NCBI GenBank assembly: GCA_963922205.1
Contig: CAWUHX010000122.1
Span: 372,001-436,000, forward strand
From: Romanomermis culicivorax
Lineage: Eukaryota > Nematoda > Enoplea > Mermithida > Mermithidae
Direction: 5' to 3'
Length of the DNA stretch: 64,000 bases
Part shown: piece after piece, positions 35,376 to 47,322 of the stretch
Layout: each line of letters begins with the position of its first letter
Numbering within the stretch: position 1 is the first letter of the stretch
Translations under genes and position numbers: made by a program
Notes under the pieces: model-generated
What the model was told of the DNA's origin: nothing
The model's input: the letters and a program-made list of their open reading frames with translations, nothing else
Database searches by the model: none

Positions 35376-38300
35376 ACTAAAACATTAAACGCATTAGAGT
35401 TGGCAAATTAGAATGATGGTTCGCAATGCATTTCAGAAGATTTCCGTTGCAATTAACGGAACTGAAAATAGTAGAGATAGGTAAGGTGGCTGAGATGATC
35501 GAAACCTTGAAGAATAGTAGGTTTCGAGGACAGCCAATTATCCATTTCAATACCAAAAAGGTTACACAAGAGTATGTGAGCAAGGTTTTTGCAACTTCTG
35601 GGGTTGATAACCCTAAAGGGAAGGAGTTCGCAAGTGTCATTAGCTTTTCAACAGTGACTGGAGATACCTATGTTGTAGATACTACAACAATCATGCCAAA
35701 GGACTGGAGGCTCATTCATGAGCTCTTAGATTCGGACATGCTTCTCGTTGGATACAACTTGGTTACAGATCTGGTTGCCATTTGGAATGTTAATGGCGCA
35801 GGAAGGAAACACTAAGATGTTGATCTGACAGCAGAGATCAAGCATAGAATTATGTCTTCGTATGGCCATTACTATGACGTAGCCAAGGTAGGAGACCAGT
35901 TAAATGGAAGATTTTCGGCAATGTCCAGTAAGTTGGGACTTTGCCCGGAGACATTTAAGCTGAAAGGGTTGTTCACGGAGTTGTATCTGGCAGACATTGG
36001 TTATTTTCAAATCAATTTCCACCAGAGAGCGCAATGTGGACGATTCTGTAGGCACACTTTGACACAGTTTGAAATAAGGTATTCAGCACTGGATGCCTAC
36101 TACTCATTGTTGGTTTTCTTAGCATTTTTCCACTATGAGTTAGCTATGGAAGTCAAGGTTGGATTCCAGTATTTCCCACATCGGATCAGATTCAGGTAAT
36201 GGCCTTTAGGCTATATAAATTTTTTAACATGATTCATGGCGAGAACTTCCCGCAGACCTTTTGTGGAAGCCTGGAAGTGGAAGAGCCGCAATCATCGGCT
36301 ATTTATCACATTATGAGACAGGAGATGTATGCCCCTATGGCTGCCCAAATGGATACCTCATTTGGAGGCTATACAGAGTACAGCTTCCCTCATTACGAAG
36401 CGAATCCGAACAGAGGGAGAGATGTTAGCATCCCTAAAGGTATTCATCCGGATTATACTGTCAAGGAGAAAAGTAAGAATCTGGACGGTTATGATACCGT
36501 AAGTGAGGATGAAGAGTTCGAAGAAGCTTTATCAGAAAAGCAGATTAGAGCTCCCATTATGAAGAAGGTAGTGGATATGGTTAATCAAGGGAAAAGTTTT
36601 AGTAGACTTGATGAACCAGTATCCATGGTGTTATATGAAAATTTCCTAAGGTATAGGAAAGAGACTAAACAGTTGTTGGAGATAACATCTCTGGAAGTTG
36701 ATTACCAGGAGTATGAACCAGTCAACATATCGAATGGTAAAGACTCGTAGGTAAGACAACACTGGAGCATGGATATCGCTCCATATTCTGAAATATTGAT
36801 TGAAGACAATTTTAAGAATTTGGAGGCAGTGTGCAATAAACTTCCCCTTACGTTTCATTTATTTTGGCCACATTGCAGAGAGGAAGCAGAGGAGTACCTT
36901 ACCTCTCTCCTTGACCACAACTATTTGAGCCCTGAGGGAAAGGAGCAAATCTTGAAGATGTTGTGGAGGGGAGATAGGTACGGGCAGTATTTATCTTTTT
37001 TGAATAGTCTTCCAGTGACAGAAGTGCATATGCCAACCAAAGGCGATGCAATTACTTGTTAGGGAAATTGTTTGGGATATATGCCGATCCGATTTTGACC
37101 CAAGATGAAATCGTAGAAGCAAAGACCCGCAGACAGAATGAAGCATTTGGCGGAATGTCTGCAGTACAAAGACAACACGTACTGCCACCAAAGATTTTAT
37201 TTCCATCAAATAGCCGTCAGATTGCCAGGTTTGTGATACCCAATAGATATGAGCAAGGATGCTATGAAGGAGAATCAGAAGAAAAGTGTATTTGCGTATC
37301 AACCAGAATACGTTCCAGGTTATGAACCACCATTTTTTGAGCCGACATTGCAGTCTGATGTTTCAGGTTTCCAGATTACACATATTGGGGATAAGGTTGT
37401 GGTGACATCGATAGGTAAGCAACTAGCAGTGCCGGTTACAGGCACTAAGGCAAGCACAACTGCAAGTCAGCAATCTGGAGTTGATGAGAGTAAGATGTAT
37501 CAGGTGCAGGGGATGCAGGCTGAGCCTGTTGCGCTGAAAGCACAGCAACAAGTGATACCTGCAGACCTCAACACCCCCATAGACTTAAATCAGGAAGGAG
37601 ATGATCTAGAAGTGGACAAGGAAGTCACTGTTGAATCATTGATACAACCTGAGGAAGAAACGCAGGTAACATCCTTGGTAGATGAGACAGAAAGTTTACT
37701 TTCTGGGATGGATGTTATGGCTGAACAGATGGTGGATGAAAGCAATCTGATAACAATTGCTGCAAGTCCAACCATAGGAGAAATTTAAGCAAGGCTCAGG
37801 GAGCAAGCTGAGGAAGAAATCGAGAGACAGGAGGAGATTTTTGTTAAACAGCTTGCAGAGCAGAAAGCGAGATTAGATCAGCAGCAGAAGCAGCTGGAGC
37901 AAGTACTGGCTGGTTTTACGGCGCAGCTGACGCCTTTGGCAGCGCCTACAGCCATGCAAACTCCAGTGAAGCCGCCTACTGCTTATCATATCCCAAAATT
38001 GGCGGCACAGCCAGCTAGTATGCAGGCCATCCAACCTGCGGTCAGCAAGGTTGTGCCAGCAGTTCAAATAGCGTCAAGAGATCCAGGAATAGAGGGTGGT
38101 ATACCAGGCATGTATACTGCCGAGGAGGTTAGAAAGTTCAGGGCAGAGGGTCAGACAGATGACCAGATTAAAAGGTTAGGAAGACGAAAGATTGCCCGAA
38201 GGGCCAATAGGGCTAAAAAGAAAGATGGGGAAGATGTGATTGAAATCAGTGATGATGAAGGAGAGAAGACAGGGAGTTCCACGTCTGTGGACTCGAAATT

Positions 38301-39653
38301 TGTTGGACCGACTACCTTATTGACTGATTCAACTAAATCCAAGACTAGAACCACGCTGATGAGCCAGATGCCTGGAACCACAAATTCTATGAGTCAAGTG
38401 CAGTCCATGGTAGCTTCAGCCAAGGTACCCAGTAAATCGACTGCATCTCAGGTAAGTGCAATGATGAAAGGTACTTTGGTGAAGCCTCTGTCTAAAGTGG
38501 AGCAGACTTCTCAGCAGACCCAGAGCAGTTCCTCTGGGAAAAAATTTTTTTCTAAACCCTCTAGGTCGGAACCGACTAAACCAGTCAAGAGAAGTAGAGA
38601 TAAAGAAGAAACTTTGGAGTACCTGAGTTCTGTTTTGAGAGACTACTGGGACGTCCATAAGAAATTTCCAGTTGTGAAAAGAAGGATAGATTTTTTGACA
38701 CCGGAGGTGATCAAGTTTTTTGCTCAGGATATGCTGGATGATGATAGGAATCAAATCATCTGGGCATTGGTGAATAATGGAGTAGAGGAGCTTTATGAGA
38801 ACTATGGGGATCACTTTGAAGTTCAAGGTGGTTTCCTGTATGATCACATAAACGTTCCTGAGCCCATTTGGGAGTATGTTTGGCTCAAATTGATGCCCAA
38901 TTGGTTTCATCATTTTGAAGCAGAGATAGTGATGGCAGCCATGAGATACTTATGTACCATAGTTGGAACAACAGCAGTTGGGTCCGAGACATATTGGTGC
39001 AGTTGATGCACCGGCCAAGTCATTTGTGATGGGAAAGTACTATTCAACCTACTTGCAGGGAGAGGGTAGTACTGCATTCAGGGAAGCGTATGCCAACCGA
39101 ATGCAGGAATACCAGCAAACTGCAAGGGATATGGCAGCAAAGAGAAGGTTGTCTGATATGGTTCAGAGATTTTCTGGTAAATTCCAGAAAGCCGAGGATG
39201 AGGAGGGTCAACCCTTCAAGATTCCTATTTTAACAGAAAGGCAACCTAGAGATACGTCCAGGACTAGGAGCCAGCACTCGCGACAGTCATCTGACTCGCA
39301 GGGTCCGCAACAGCCTGGAGTATTTAAATTGCCCTATGCAAATCAGCAAAGTCAAGGAAGGTCCAGTACCTCAGCTTCTGGAGTATCTTCCATAAGTTCT
39401 ACTCAGGGCTGGTACCAGAGGGGAACTGGAGGGGGATATGGCCGAGGCCGGGGTCAGGGACAGGGTCAAGGAAGGCAGTTCAGGATGATTAATCTGCAAC
39501 CGTATAGAGGTCAGGTGATGGCCGGGGCCCCTCGTACGACCCAATCCTGAGGAGTTTTTGGGGGATTCCTCAGGGGTCATGGAGCTCAGGGTGATCCTTA
39601 TCCTCGCCCTGGTAGCTTCCAATACCGCGGTTATGGTGGCTGCGGGCAACAAT
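35376..39653 (+). pseudogene. Element D ORF3, exon 2: exonuclease-like with dead motif I
   Basis: The exonuclease fold block order is kept: motif I region 'GQPIIHFNTKKV', motif II 'MLLVGYNLVTDLVAIW', motif III 'YSALDAYYSLL' (Tyr 36080, Asp 36092). Motif I has Asn (35549-35551) and Lys (35555-35557) where C and B have Asp and Glu, so metal binding is lost. Further breaks: TAA just after the acceptor, TGA near 35412, TAA at 35813-35815, a frameshift near 36199, a stop near 37060, TAA at 37786 and a frameshift near 38960. The tail has 'EGGIPGMYTAEEV...RRKIARRANRAKKK', a conserved region with 'RDYWDVHKKF', then an RG/QG-rich C-terminus (to 39550, or 39653 if the TGA at 39548 is secondary). The RG-rich end suggests RNA binding. 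Confidence 0.78.
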
Positions 39654-40321
39654 AATTTCATATAGCCCCACAATTTTGGACCAAAATTCGTTATTTCGTA
39701 CAAATTTTATTTCAAAAAATACAAAAATACTAAAAGACAAATAAAACACAAAATACAAAAAAATATATATTATCTCGTTTTATTGTTGCTTTAAATTTTC
39801 AAATTTTTCTTGGTGTTTTGGGTGCCCAAAAGTTGCCTGGCAAAATTCGTTATTTCCATCCATCTTATTTCGGGCGTGTACATAGCCCTCGTTTTTTTCT
39901 TGTTACTTTCAGGGCCTGAAAAAGATGAAGACGTGATAATTTTTATTCACATTTATAAAATTATTTTGTAAATTAGGTAAAATTGAAGTATTTTATAGAA
40001 AATATTTTTTATTGTGTAGATTTGTATTGGACAGGGTGACGTGGTGAGCAGTCGACCATAGAGGAAGCGCACCTGTGGTAGCTCAACCCCTACACTGTAA
40101 AAACCTGTACACGGGAGAAGAGGAACGGCAGCACACCAGATCTAGGCACAGATCAACGTCAAAGTCCAGGCCAAACTATGTTCGTGATCGTAACAGTAGC
40201 CTGAAAAGGAGTGCCCTGTCGAATGGATTGATCAAAGTCGCCGTCACCTGAAGGATCTGGTAGGGGCTGGATCACATCTTGGAGGGGGTAGCCCCAAAAA
40301 TTTGTTTTCGGAGGGGAAAAC
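39654..40321 (+). other. Element D 3' untranslated region with polypurine tract
   Basis: No coding frame. AT-rich at first, then mixed. A polypurine tract ggaggggaaaa (40310-40320) lies directly before the candidate LTR start TGTTATGCAG. A second G-rich run, ttggagggggtag, lies at about 40279-40291. Confidence 0.55.
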
Positions 40322-40920
40322 TGTTATGCAGTTGGGGCCTCAGTATGAGACTCAGGCTGCAGAAAGGTTTTCACCTCCCATTGGTTGGTTTTGAGGGCCA
40401 AGGGATGTCAGGGTTGCTACAGGTGCATGTGTTCAGCTTCTGGCGTCAGTGCGCAGGCGGAAGGACCCAGCGAAAAGTGGTAAAAAAAGAAAACAAAATT
40501 TGCATAGAGAGATGTGGCCACTGTTTCACAGATTTTTTGTTTATTTGGCAGTGTGAAAAATATTATGTTGTTTTTTGGAGCATCGCCCCCAAGGTCTTTA
40601 TTTATAATATTTTTGTTATTATCATTTGTGGTGTCGCCCAACGTTTTCCCAATACAAGTTGGACCGGTAACTTGTATTGTTTTGTGAGCGTAGTGGAGGC
40701 TCTTCTGAGACTAGGTGTGGAGACTTGGGTAGGATCTCCTGAGGTGCGTGCCAAGGTGTCCTGCCTGAGGCTTGGTGAAAGTTCTGGCGAGTATCTGGTG
40801 AAACGTCTGAGAGAGTTTTTAGTTTATTGTTTTTGTTAGCCTGTGGTCAGAACTGTTGCAACTTCCTTTGTCTAAACCCAAAGGCCAGTTACAGCATCCT
40901 TCACCCACAGCAGCCTGACA
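40322..40920 (+). repeat. Candidate 3' LTR of element D
   Basis: Starts TGTTATGCAG right after a polypurine tract and ends CAGCCTGACA (40911-40920), length 599, close to the 590 of B's LTR. No partner LTR is left in the window, so the ends are inferred from TG...CA, the purine tract and the length. The plus-strand ORF at 40279-40839 is incidental. Confidence 0.5.
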
Positions 40921-41446
40921 TAGTGTGTATTATTTGGTCGTTTTTCTAGTTCTATTTTTAATATGGCCAATATTATTTGTGCTTTTCCTGATGGTTGCGA
41001 TTTTTGGGTTAAAAAATTATATTTGGACACGACAATAGTTCCTGAACCTATTAGGTGGACACAAGACCACGGTCTTCTGAAATGTGTTATGGTACTGTAT
41101 TCACTTCTTGTTAACGTTTTTACTTTCCAGATTTTTGTCAGTATTACAATATATGCTTTGTATCATATGGGTTAGATCATTTTATCGCCTTATTTTCTGG
41201 AAAACTTTTCACTTTATTGTAATGATCATCATCCATTTACTTAATAAATTGATTCTGCCATAACTCTGAAAAAAACGTAAATTTTAGAAGCTCTTTCATA
41301 AAATAAACACTTCTAGCTTTTTGAGCAAGATAAATAGCGTCGAAAAGAGAAAGATGAACCTTTCGAAAATAAAAAGATAAAGATAGGAAAATAGCAAGAT
41401 AAAGATATCTTCATGCTGTATATTGCAAAAAAATACAAAAAGAACA
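40921..41446. other. Short non-coding stretch after element D
   Basis: Contains a 70-codon ORF (40963-41175, starting MANIICAF) without recognisable motifs apart from a hydrophobic middle. Nothing supports it as a gene. The rest is AT-rich. Confidence 0.4.
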
Positions 41447-41938
41447 CTATGGTCTGTTTCTCTTGAAATGCTTCTAGATAATTAAAGTGGAAAGCAAGTA
41501 GTATTTCAGATTTTCACGATTTGGGGATAAACAATATATCATATTGGACTGGAAATTTGTGAACATACTTACTTAACCTTTAAGAATTTTCCGAATGAAA
41601 AGTTTTACAAGAGCTATTTGTCATCTATAGTCTGTTTTTTATAAAATGTTACTAAAATGAAAAATGATGACATAAACATAAGGTGACTTGAAAATCCCTG
41701 TACATGAACGTTCTACTGTACATTTTTTCACTCAAAAAATTTCTAAGTGTTAGCTGAGTGTCGTCACCAAAATTTCACTTCCATATGACGTACGGCTTGG
41801 CAGAAATTGCTGAAAATATAAAATAGAACTTGCTTTCCAGATTGATTATTTGGAAGCATTTTATGTTAACAATGTTGACGATAGTACTGATAGTTGCACT
41901 TTTCTATTCGGAAGCATTTTATAGAAAACAGTCTATAG
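41447..41938. mobile_element. MITE copy 3, carrying a nested inverted copy
   Basis: Starts ctatggtctgtttctcttga and ends gaagcattttatagaaaaca followed by gtctatag. The left part matches copies 1 and 2 up to 'agttttacaagagctatttgt', and the right part resumes at 'aacaatgttgacga...tgcacttttctattcggaagc'. Between them sits a second copy in opposite orientation (41625-41865). Confidence 0.8.
41625..41865 (-). mobile_element. MITE copy 4, nested and inverted
   Basis: Reads ctatagtctgttttttataa at its left, which is the reverse complement of the usual right end, and 'acttgctttccagattgatt' then 'atttggaagcatttta' at its right, the reverse complement of the usual left part. The last bases of one terminal repeat are missing. 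The middle is diverged from copies 1 and 2. Confidence 0.72.
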
Positions 41939-42011
41939 GACTAAAACTGCCAAAATTGAGATAAAGTTATCGTTGGTTTTTGTGTAAATCGAAAAATGAC
42001 TAGAATAGGCA

Positions 42012-42190
42012 CCATCATCAAGACCATTTACACTAACCTATTAGTGTAGAATTTTTTATCAAAATTTTAAAGGTCATTTGAGTATCCTGACAAGTTTTCA
42101 GTCCTAGGTTACTATGTTTTAGCAGGAAATTATAAAAGTATGAAATAGTACTTACTTTCCGATATTATTATTTATTAGCATTTCAAGAAA
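42012..42190 (-). mobile_element. MITE copy 5, partial, inverted
   Basis: Reverse-complement matches to the family: 'catcaagaccatttacacta', 'acaagttttcagtccta', 'gaaatagtacttactttccg' and 'ttagcatttcaagaaa'. The terminal ctatag and the whole opposite terminal repeat are missing. Confidence 0.65.
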
Positions 42191-43055
42191 GGTACACTGA
42201 AAAGCTCCACAGTTGGAATTTGACAGTTTTCCACGTGCATTGCAGGTTCATTTATGGTACAAGGTTAATTTTGGGGTGGCATATTGCTCCTGATGGCGAA
42301 TGAAGTTCCAGTATTGAGGATGAAACAATAAGAATTAGATTGAAAATACTAATATAAATATAAAAAAAATATAATTCGTGAAATCAAAGGAAACTATTTG
42401 GTTTAAAATGTTCTTTACAATTATGATTTAGAAAACGTAAAAACTATAACCCCAACGTAATAAATTGATAAATAATCCAAGTCATTAATCGCCGTAAATC
42501 AATTTGACTTATACTCACTCGAATTGTCAGATTTGTAGTTTTTTCTTGATCCATAACGTTCCTTGAACTCAAAATAGGTGGCATAGCCTATAGAAAAGAA
42601 TTATTGATTTTTAGTGAATTTCGTCGGTAAATTTCATTTAAGTTTATGGATGTTTTTACATATCGTTGAGATTCAGTCACCAAAATTCTGCAAGGCAAAA
42701 TTTTCAAAAAAAAACTGCAACTGTGATACTTATGTGCATTCGCAGTGGTTTCTATCACTATACAGTGACTTCTTGATCAATCGAAGTTCATTCTTCCCGA
42801 ATTTATGAGCCCCAGCATTTCCAAAATATTGGGAAATTTACAGGAAAGTGAAATTTCGATAGCACTAAAATTAAAAAAAAAATTTTAATGGACAAAAAAT
42901 TCTGATTGGATTGAAATCTGTTTTTGTATGCTGCGGACATTATTCGTACAAATATCTCACGGAATCTTCAAGATTTTTCGCCATTTCAGAAATGCGGAAT
43001 AGCTTTCAGATGACGTGGATCAAATTTTTTAATCGTCTGCAAAGAAACATAATAT

Positions 43056-43121
43056 GTGATTCCTGAACGATGGGGAAAAATGAAAATTTATGCCGACTTC
43101 ATTCCAAATTCCACAATATAT
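43056..43121 (+). repeat. 66-bp direct repeat, left copy
   Basis: Starts gtgattcctgaacgatgggg and ends attccacaatatat. As far as I can read, it is identical to 43678-43743. A further shared 'aaacataatatg' lies just to the left of both, with a 3-base difference between. Confidence 0.9.
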
Positions 43122-43364
43122 GTGAAAGGTGAAGCTCCTATTCATGATTCGCATGGATTATTTGGAGGTATGTTTATGACGTATTTGTGTGTCCATGTCA
43201 ATGCGTCGAATTTTTATTGATTATCTTGTCATTCGAAGGTTTTTCATTTCCTACATTGTTAGGCGCCCTAACGAACCTTGAAAACATACTTTTTCAACAA
43301 CAAAGGGAACGTTTTCCAGTCATACCTATAGCTGAAGAGTTGGGAGAGGGTTCATAGATGCACA

Positions 43365-43587
43365 TAAGGGGTTAGTAGACCCTCCTACCTGAGACACTGG
43401 ACACACCTGCCTGACCCGAAAAGATGCTCAAACGTCACCGCTGGACTTTTTTGAAAGGCATTATTTGATTATTTGTATGCATATAATGTATGATAAACAT
43501 GCCTGGGGGTCTTTTTCGGGTTTTTGCCCACTCACCCCCCACCCCCCTCAATGAAAAATCCGAGGACCCTCCCCGCTATAAAATTCT
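43365..43587 (+). repeat. Dispersed repeat, copy 2
   Basis: Diverged counterpart of 2430-2639 with the same block order (tacctgagac, gactttttt, catataatgtatga, C-rich run, atgaaaaatcc-gagga-ccctcccc, aaaattctt). Confidence 0.55.
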
Positions 43588-43677
43588 TGCCATGGAAGAT
43601 TCCCCCTCCAAATTTTCAATCGTGTAGGCGGTTGTCGACGAGGCTTTCACCCTCAGCCAGCCAAACATAATATGAGC

Positions 43678-43743
43678 GTGATTCCTGAACGATGGGGAAA
43701 AATGAAAATTTATGCCGACTTCATTCCAAATTCCACAATATAT
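43678..43743 (+). repeat. 66-bp direct repeat, right copy
   Basis: Second copy of the segment at 43056-43121. The sequence between the copies (about 556 bases) includes the dispersed repeat 43365-43587. Confidence 0.9.
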
Positions 43744-44720
43744 TTTTCGTCAACCCCTTCAACTTTTGTAAATATAAGTAGAAGAGTAAAAGAACGTTTG
43801 ATCAAGAATGGGCCCCCTTTTTGCTTAGCTACTCTGAAATTGTCTCACCTACGATGTTACAGTAGGACCTTTGAGAAATTTGATCGTACTTGGAAAAAAC
43901 AGCATGATCTGATGCTGTTCACTGTGTTATGCAGATTTATGACATAAGGTGTGAAAAAACAAAACAAAACTGTTCATCAAAAATAAGTGCGGTAATTTTC
44001 GATACTGAGAACGATTCTAACATTCTTTTTGCATGAAAGTGTAAATTCGATTTGCTACAGCAAACCGAAAATCAGAATTCTACGTTTTTTTGTGATTTTT
44101 GGTTCATGTTTTCATTATATACCTATTGTTGTGCGTTTATGATTGCTTCAACAATTTGTGTCCAGTAGTGGTACTCAGATGAGTCAGCAACAGTTTAATT
44201 AAAATTCTTCGGCCCTGAGTTAAGTGTTGGCTTTGGACGGATCACTAAAGTTGACTTTTTATTTTCTAAAAAAATGATAATTTTTCCAGAAAAGAAAATG
44301 CCAACATGTCAATTCTGCAAAGCAAAAAAAGATTTCTGCAGTATGTACTCTTATCAAGGTGGCACATTATCAACCAATGACAAAAAAATTCGTACCATAT
44401 GGCATTCAAAAATAAGAACAAGTGTAGCTATTACAGTGTTTCTCCTGACAGAATCGTATTTTTTTGACCTTTTAATATCAATTTTACAGCTAAAAGGGCA
44501 TCGGAGAACGGTAGTAATCTATAAGAAAGATAAGATGATAACGCGAAGCGCCGACTAACATAGGATGAACTACCTGGCAACCGGGTGTCTCTAAATGAGA
44601 GCTAAAAAAATTTCGATAAAGTGATCTATATTTGTCCATGATTAAGGATACCACTTTCTTCGGACATCCAATAAATCATGAAAATCGGTTATATGCGACC
44701 AGAAGAGATAGTCATATGCC

Positions 44721-44930
44721 CTATAGTCTGTAGTTCTTGTAATGCTTCTAAATTATAAAAATGGAAATCAAGTACTATTTCATATTTCTACCGTTTTTCC
44801 CTATCACATAGGATTCAAAATGTGTAGACTTATTCAACTAATCTTCGGCTATTTTTTTGAAAGAAAAATCCTACACTGCAAAAACTTTCTGTAAACAATT
44901 TTGACAGCAAGTAATGATTTTTGTTTAATT
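44721..44930 (+). mobile_element. MITE copy 6, 3'-truncated
   Basis: Starts ctatagtctgtagttcttgt and keeps 'aatgcttctaaattataaaa', 'tcaagtactatttcatattt' and 'aaacaattttgacagcaagt'. The right terminal repeat (ggaagcattttataaaaaac) is missing. Confidence 0.7.
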
Positions 44931-46424
44931 ATATATTTTTTATCACTTTATCAAAAAAACTGATGAGCATACGTTTTAAGTTGTATTCTTAGATTTGCGT
45001 CTAAAAATTTTTTGAGTTACCCTTGTGTACGTGACATTTCAGGTATTTTCTGACCTCATACGCTTTTCAGGTCATGATTCCACCGTAATGGCTGCTTTTG
45101 TTTTTTTTGTCTTTTTCCGTCTACTTTTCGGGCACATACAGTCAAAAAAGGAATATGAGAAAAAGCTGAATTCACCTTATGTCAAAAATTTGGATATTTC
45201 ATGTAGGTATTTAAAATACGACACGTTTTTTATGATTGTATATTGGTATACCAAATGTTTCGGTATCCCGAACGTATCGGTATCCCGAATATATCCCCGA
45301 AAAGTGTTAAACAATAGAAACAAAACTTCAACGTATACCGAATGTATCAGTATCCCAAACAGTGTTCACAATAAAAATTTTCTCTGCCGACCTAACGCAT
45401 CGGTCCCCTGAAATTTTCGACCAAGCTATGTGTTGAAAAGTTGCAGCATACTGTCGTTGTAACATACTGTTGCATACTGTGACATCTATACATATAATTG
45501 AATCATATTTTTCACTTGAATGGTGAATTCTGACACGTCAAATTATTTTAGCAAATTGATTACTTAATTTTCAATGAAGATTTACTAAGAAGTTGATCAC
45601 TTAATTTGCAATGAAGACATTAATGTGTAAAAATTATGAATATGCAAAGTAGGTGTAAACAGGTTCCTACAGCAAGTGTAGCCGCATATTTTGGTTGTGT
45701 CTTTATTCCCCCAACGTCTCTTTTCAGCAAATATCCCGATTGTCCGAAAGTCCATATTCCCCGTAGGTCCCGATCCCCCGAATAATGAATAAATTTCCTG
45801 TTTCCCCGAAAAATGCACTAGTCCCTATTCCCTGAACGTCCCAGTTTCCCAAATACTAGGGAAAGGATGGATCCACTTTGAATCTGGGTCCTAAACAGCA
45901 GGTCCGATAGGACCCAAATCAGATCTGGATCCCGTATGTAGCACATTTGTGAATGAATAATCGTGCATATACAGGATGAGCCTAAAAAAGGCGACCGATG
46001 CTGACTTCCATAATTTTGAACAGATAAAGCTTTTTTAATGCGAATTTCTGCATTAAAATGCCCTGCTTATCTTTACTATAGGGGTCAAGTTTTATGCTCC
46101 TAGCTATTGTGGTTACTTTACAAACAGGAATTTAGTAAAAGTGATCATTTTTTAAAAGGTTTGTGAAATCAAAGTAAAAGTTGTCCTATTGTGAGAAACG
46201 TTTTGTAAAGCTTTTTACACAGAATAATACTCCAAAAGTCACCCAGATTTGTAAGTTACACGTAATTTAAAGTCATTAACTTCTTGTTTCAATATGGGCC
46301 AAAATTTCGCCAAAATCAAGAGCTTTTGTTTTGAAATTGGAAAAAATGCAAAATCAGAACACAATCAATTCTGTCATTGACCAGATCGAAAAAAGATTAA
46401 AGTTATTGGTGAAAGGGAAAGTAG
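44931..46424. other. Non-coding stretch
   Basis: No gene recognised on either strand. The 128-codon ORF at 45025-45411 has only a hydrophobic start and low-complexity content. A tract with recurring (t)cccgaa motifs runs from about 45245 to 45850. Confidence 0.5.
45245..45850. repeat. Degenerate (gta)tcccgaa-type motif tract
   Basis: Recurring short motifs: 'ggtatcccgaac', 'ggtatcccgaat', 'atccccgaaa', 'gtataccgaatg', 'gtatcccaaac', then a gap, then 'tcccgattgtccgaaa', 'tccccgtaggtcccgatcccccgaa', 'ttccccgaaaa', 'ttccctgaacgtccc'. Spacing is irregular. Function unknown. Confidence 0.4.
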
Positions 46425-47322
46425 TGTAACGTACCTGCTAAAGCAGTACTGTAAACATGTAGCATACTGTACATAACAGACATTTATTAGATATTATTTT
46501 ATTTTCACATTTTATCGTCTCAAGGATGTCTGGGATTCACACCCAAACATTCCTACAAAATTACGTGAAGTACTTTATTTGATCCGTTCACACCCCGGTA
46601 GCCCAATTAAGATGCCCTAATTAATTTGCACAAACGGCAGCTGTTCCCCTAGAACCTACACTAAACTACACATTCCACAGCTACCGTAATCCCCCGTAAA
46701 AATCGTAAACAACACCTGCACACAGTAAAATACATAGAAGCCCCGCCGTACAGTAGTCTCAAGTGTAACAGTAGCGGCGGCCCCACAAAACGTGTGTATA
46801 CAGAGAAACCGATACAGGAAGCATGCACAGAAGCACAGAGGTGTGGCCAAGCCCACCGTAGAAAGCAAGTGAAGCACAGAAAGCATACGGTACCAGAAAA
46901 GCGTTAGAGAGGCGTAACTAAGAAAGCATAAAAAGCGTAGCCGGAAACGACGATTGGCGGAAGAAGATGGACAGAAGCTCGACCTCCCGCAGCGTCCAGG
47001 GAGTGGCCAGAATCGCCGTATAAAAGAAGAAGCAAAGCGTGATTTTCATTCTTTTCGGATTCGGATTCTGATTCTTATTCTTGTGTTTTTCCGCGCTCGC
47101 CCCGTCTTTATACATTTGCAAGCGGCCGACTATTCGAAAGCATTTAAACCGAGGCCCCCATCCGTTTTTATTCGAAGCCCGTCTATTGTCGATGTTCAAG
47201 CGACCGTCGATTATCCGTTGTTGTGTTGTAACCGTTCGCCCGCGTTCCCCGTCCCGTATTTGTCCCCGCCGTATCGACCGATTGGTCCAAGTAAAGTACC
47301 TCACACAAATCTGGTCGTTACA
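46425..47322 (+). repeat. 5' LTR of element A (898 bp)
   Basis: Begins TGTAACG and ends CGTTACA, a perfect 7-base inverted pair, directly before the primer site. The 3' LTR is outside the window, so the borders are inferred. The coding frame of Gag is open backwards into the LTR (to 46954), but this part encodes nothing recognisable and the first ATG after the LTR is at 47566. Confidence 0.72.

Larger units (their letters stand above)
28750..40920 (+). mobile_element. Element D: 5'-truncated Ty3/gypsy-type with exonuclease ORF3
   Basis: Plus strand: the end of gag, protease, RT, RNase H, integrase, start exon, intron, ORF3, a 3' untranslated part with a purine tract and a candidate 3' LTR. 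The first half of gag and the 5' LTR are missing. Close relative of element C (RT and integrase align almost without gaps by eye). It lies head-to-head with C. It is dead through many nonsense changes. Confidence 0.82.
42191..44720. other. Non-coding stretch with repeats
   Basis: No gene recognised. Holds two identical 66-bp segments (43056-43121, 43678-43743) and one copy of a dispersed repeat (43365-43587). The ORFs at 43672-43947 and 44274-44558 have no recognisable motif; the second contains 'CQFCKAKKDFC', which looks zinc-finger-like but is isolated. Confidence 0.5.

Noticed and set aside
40279..40839. 186-codon ORF after element D
   Set aside because: It overlaps the polypurine tract and candidate LTR and has no recognisable domain.
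44274..44558. Zinc-finger-like CQFCKAKKDFC ORF
   Set aside because: Isolated short motif in AT-rich DNA without supporting context; more likely chance.
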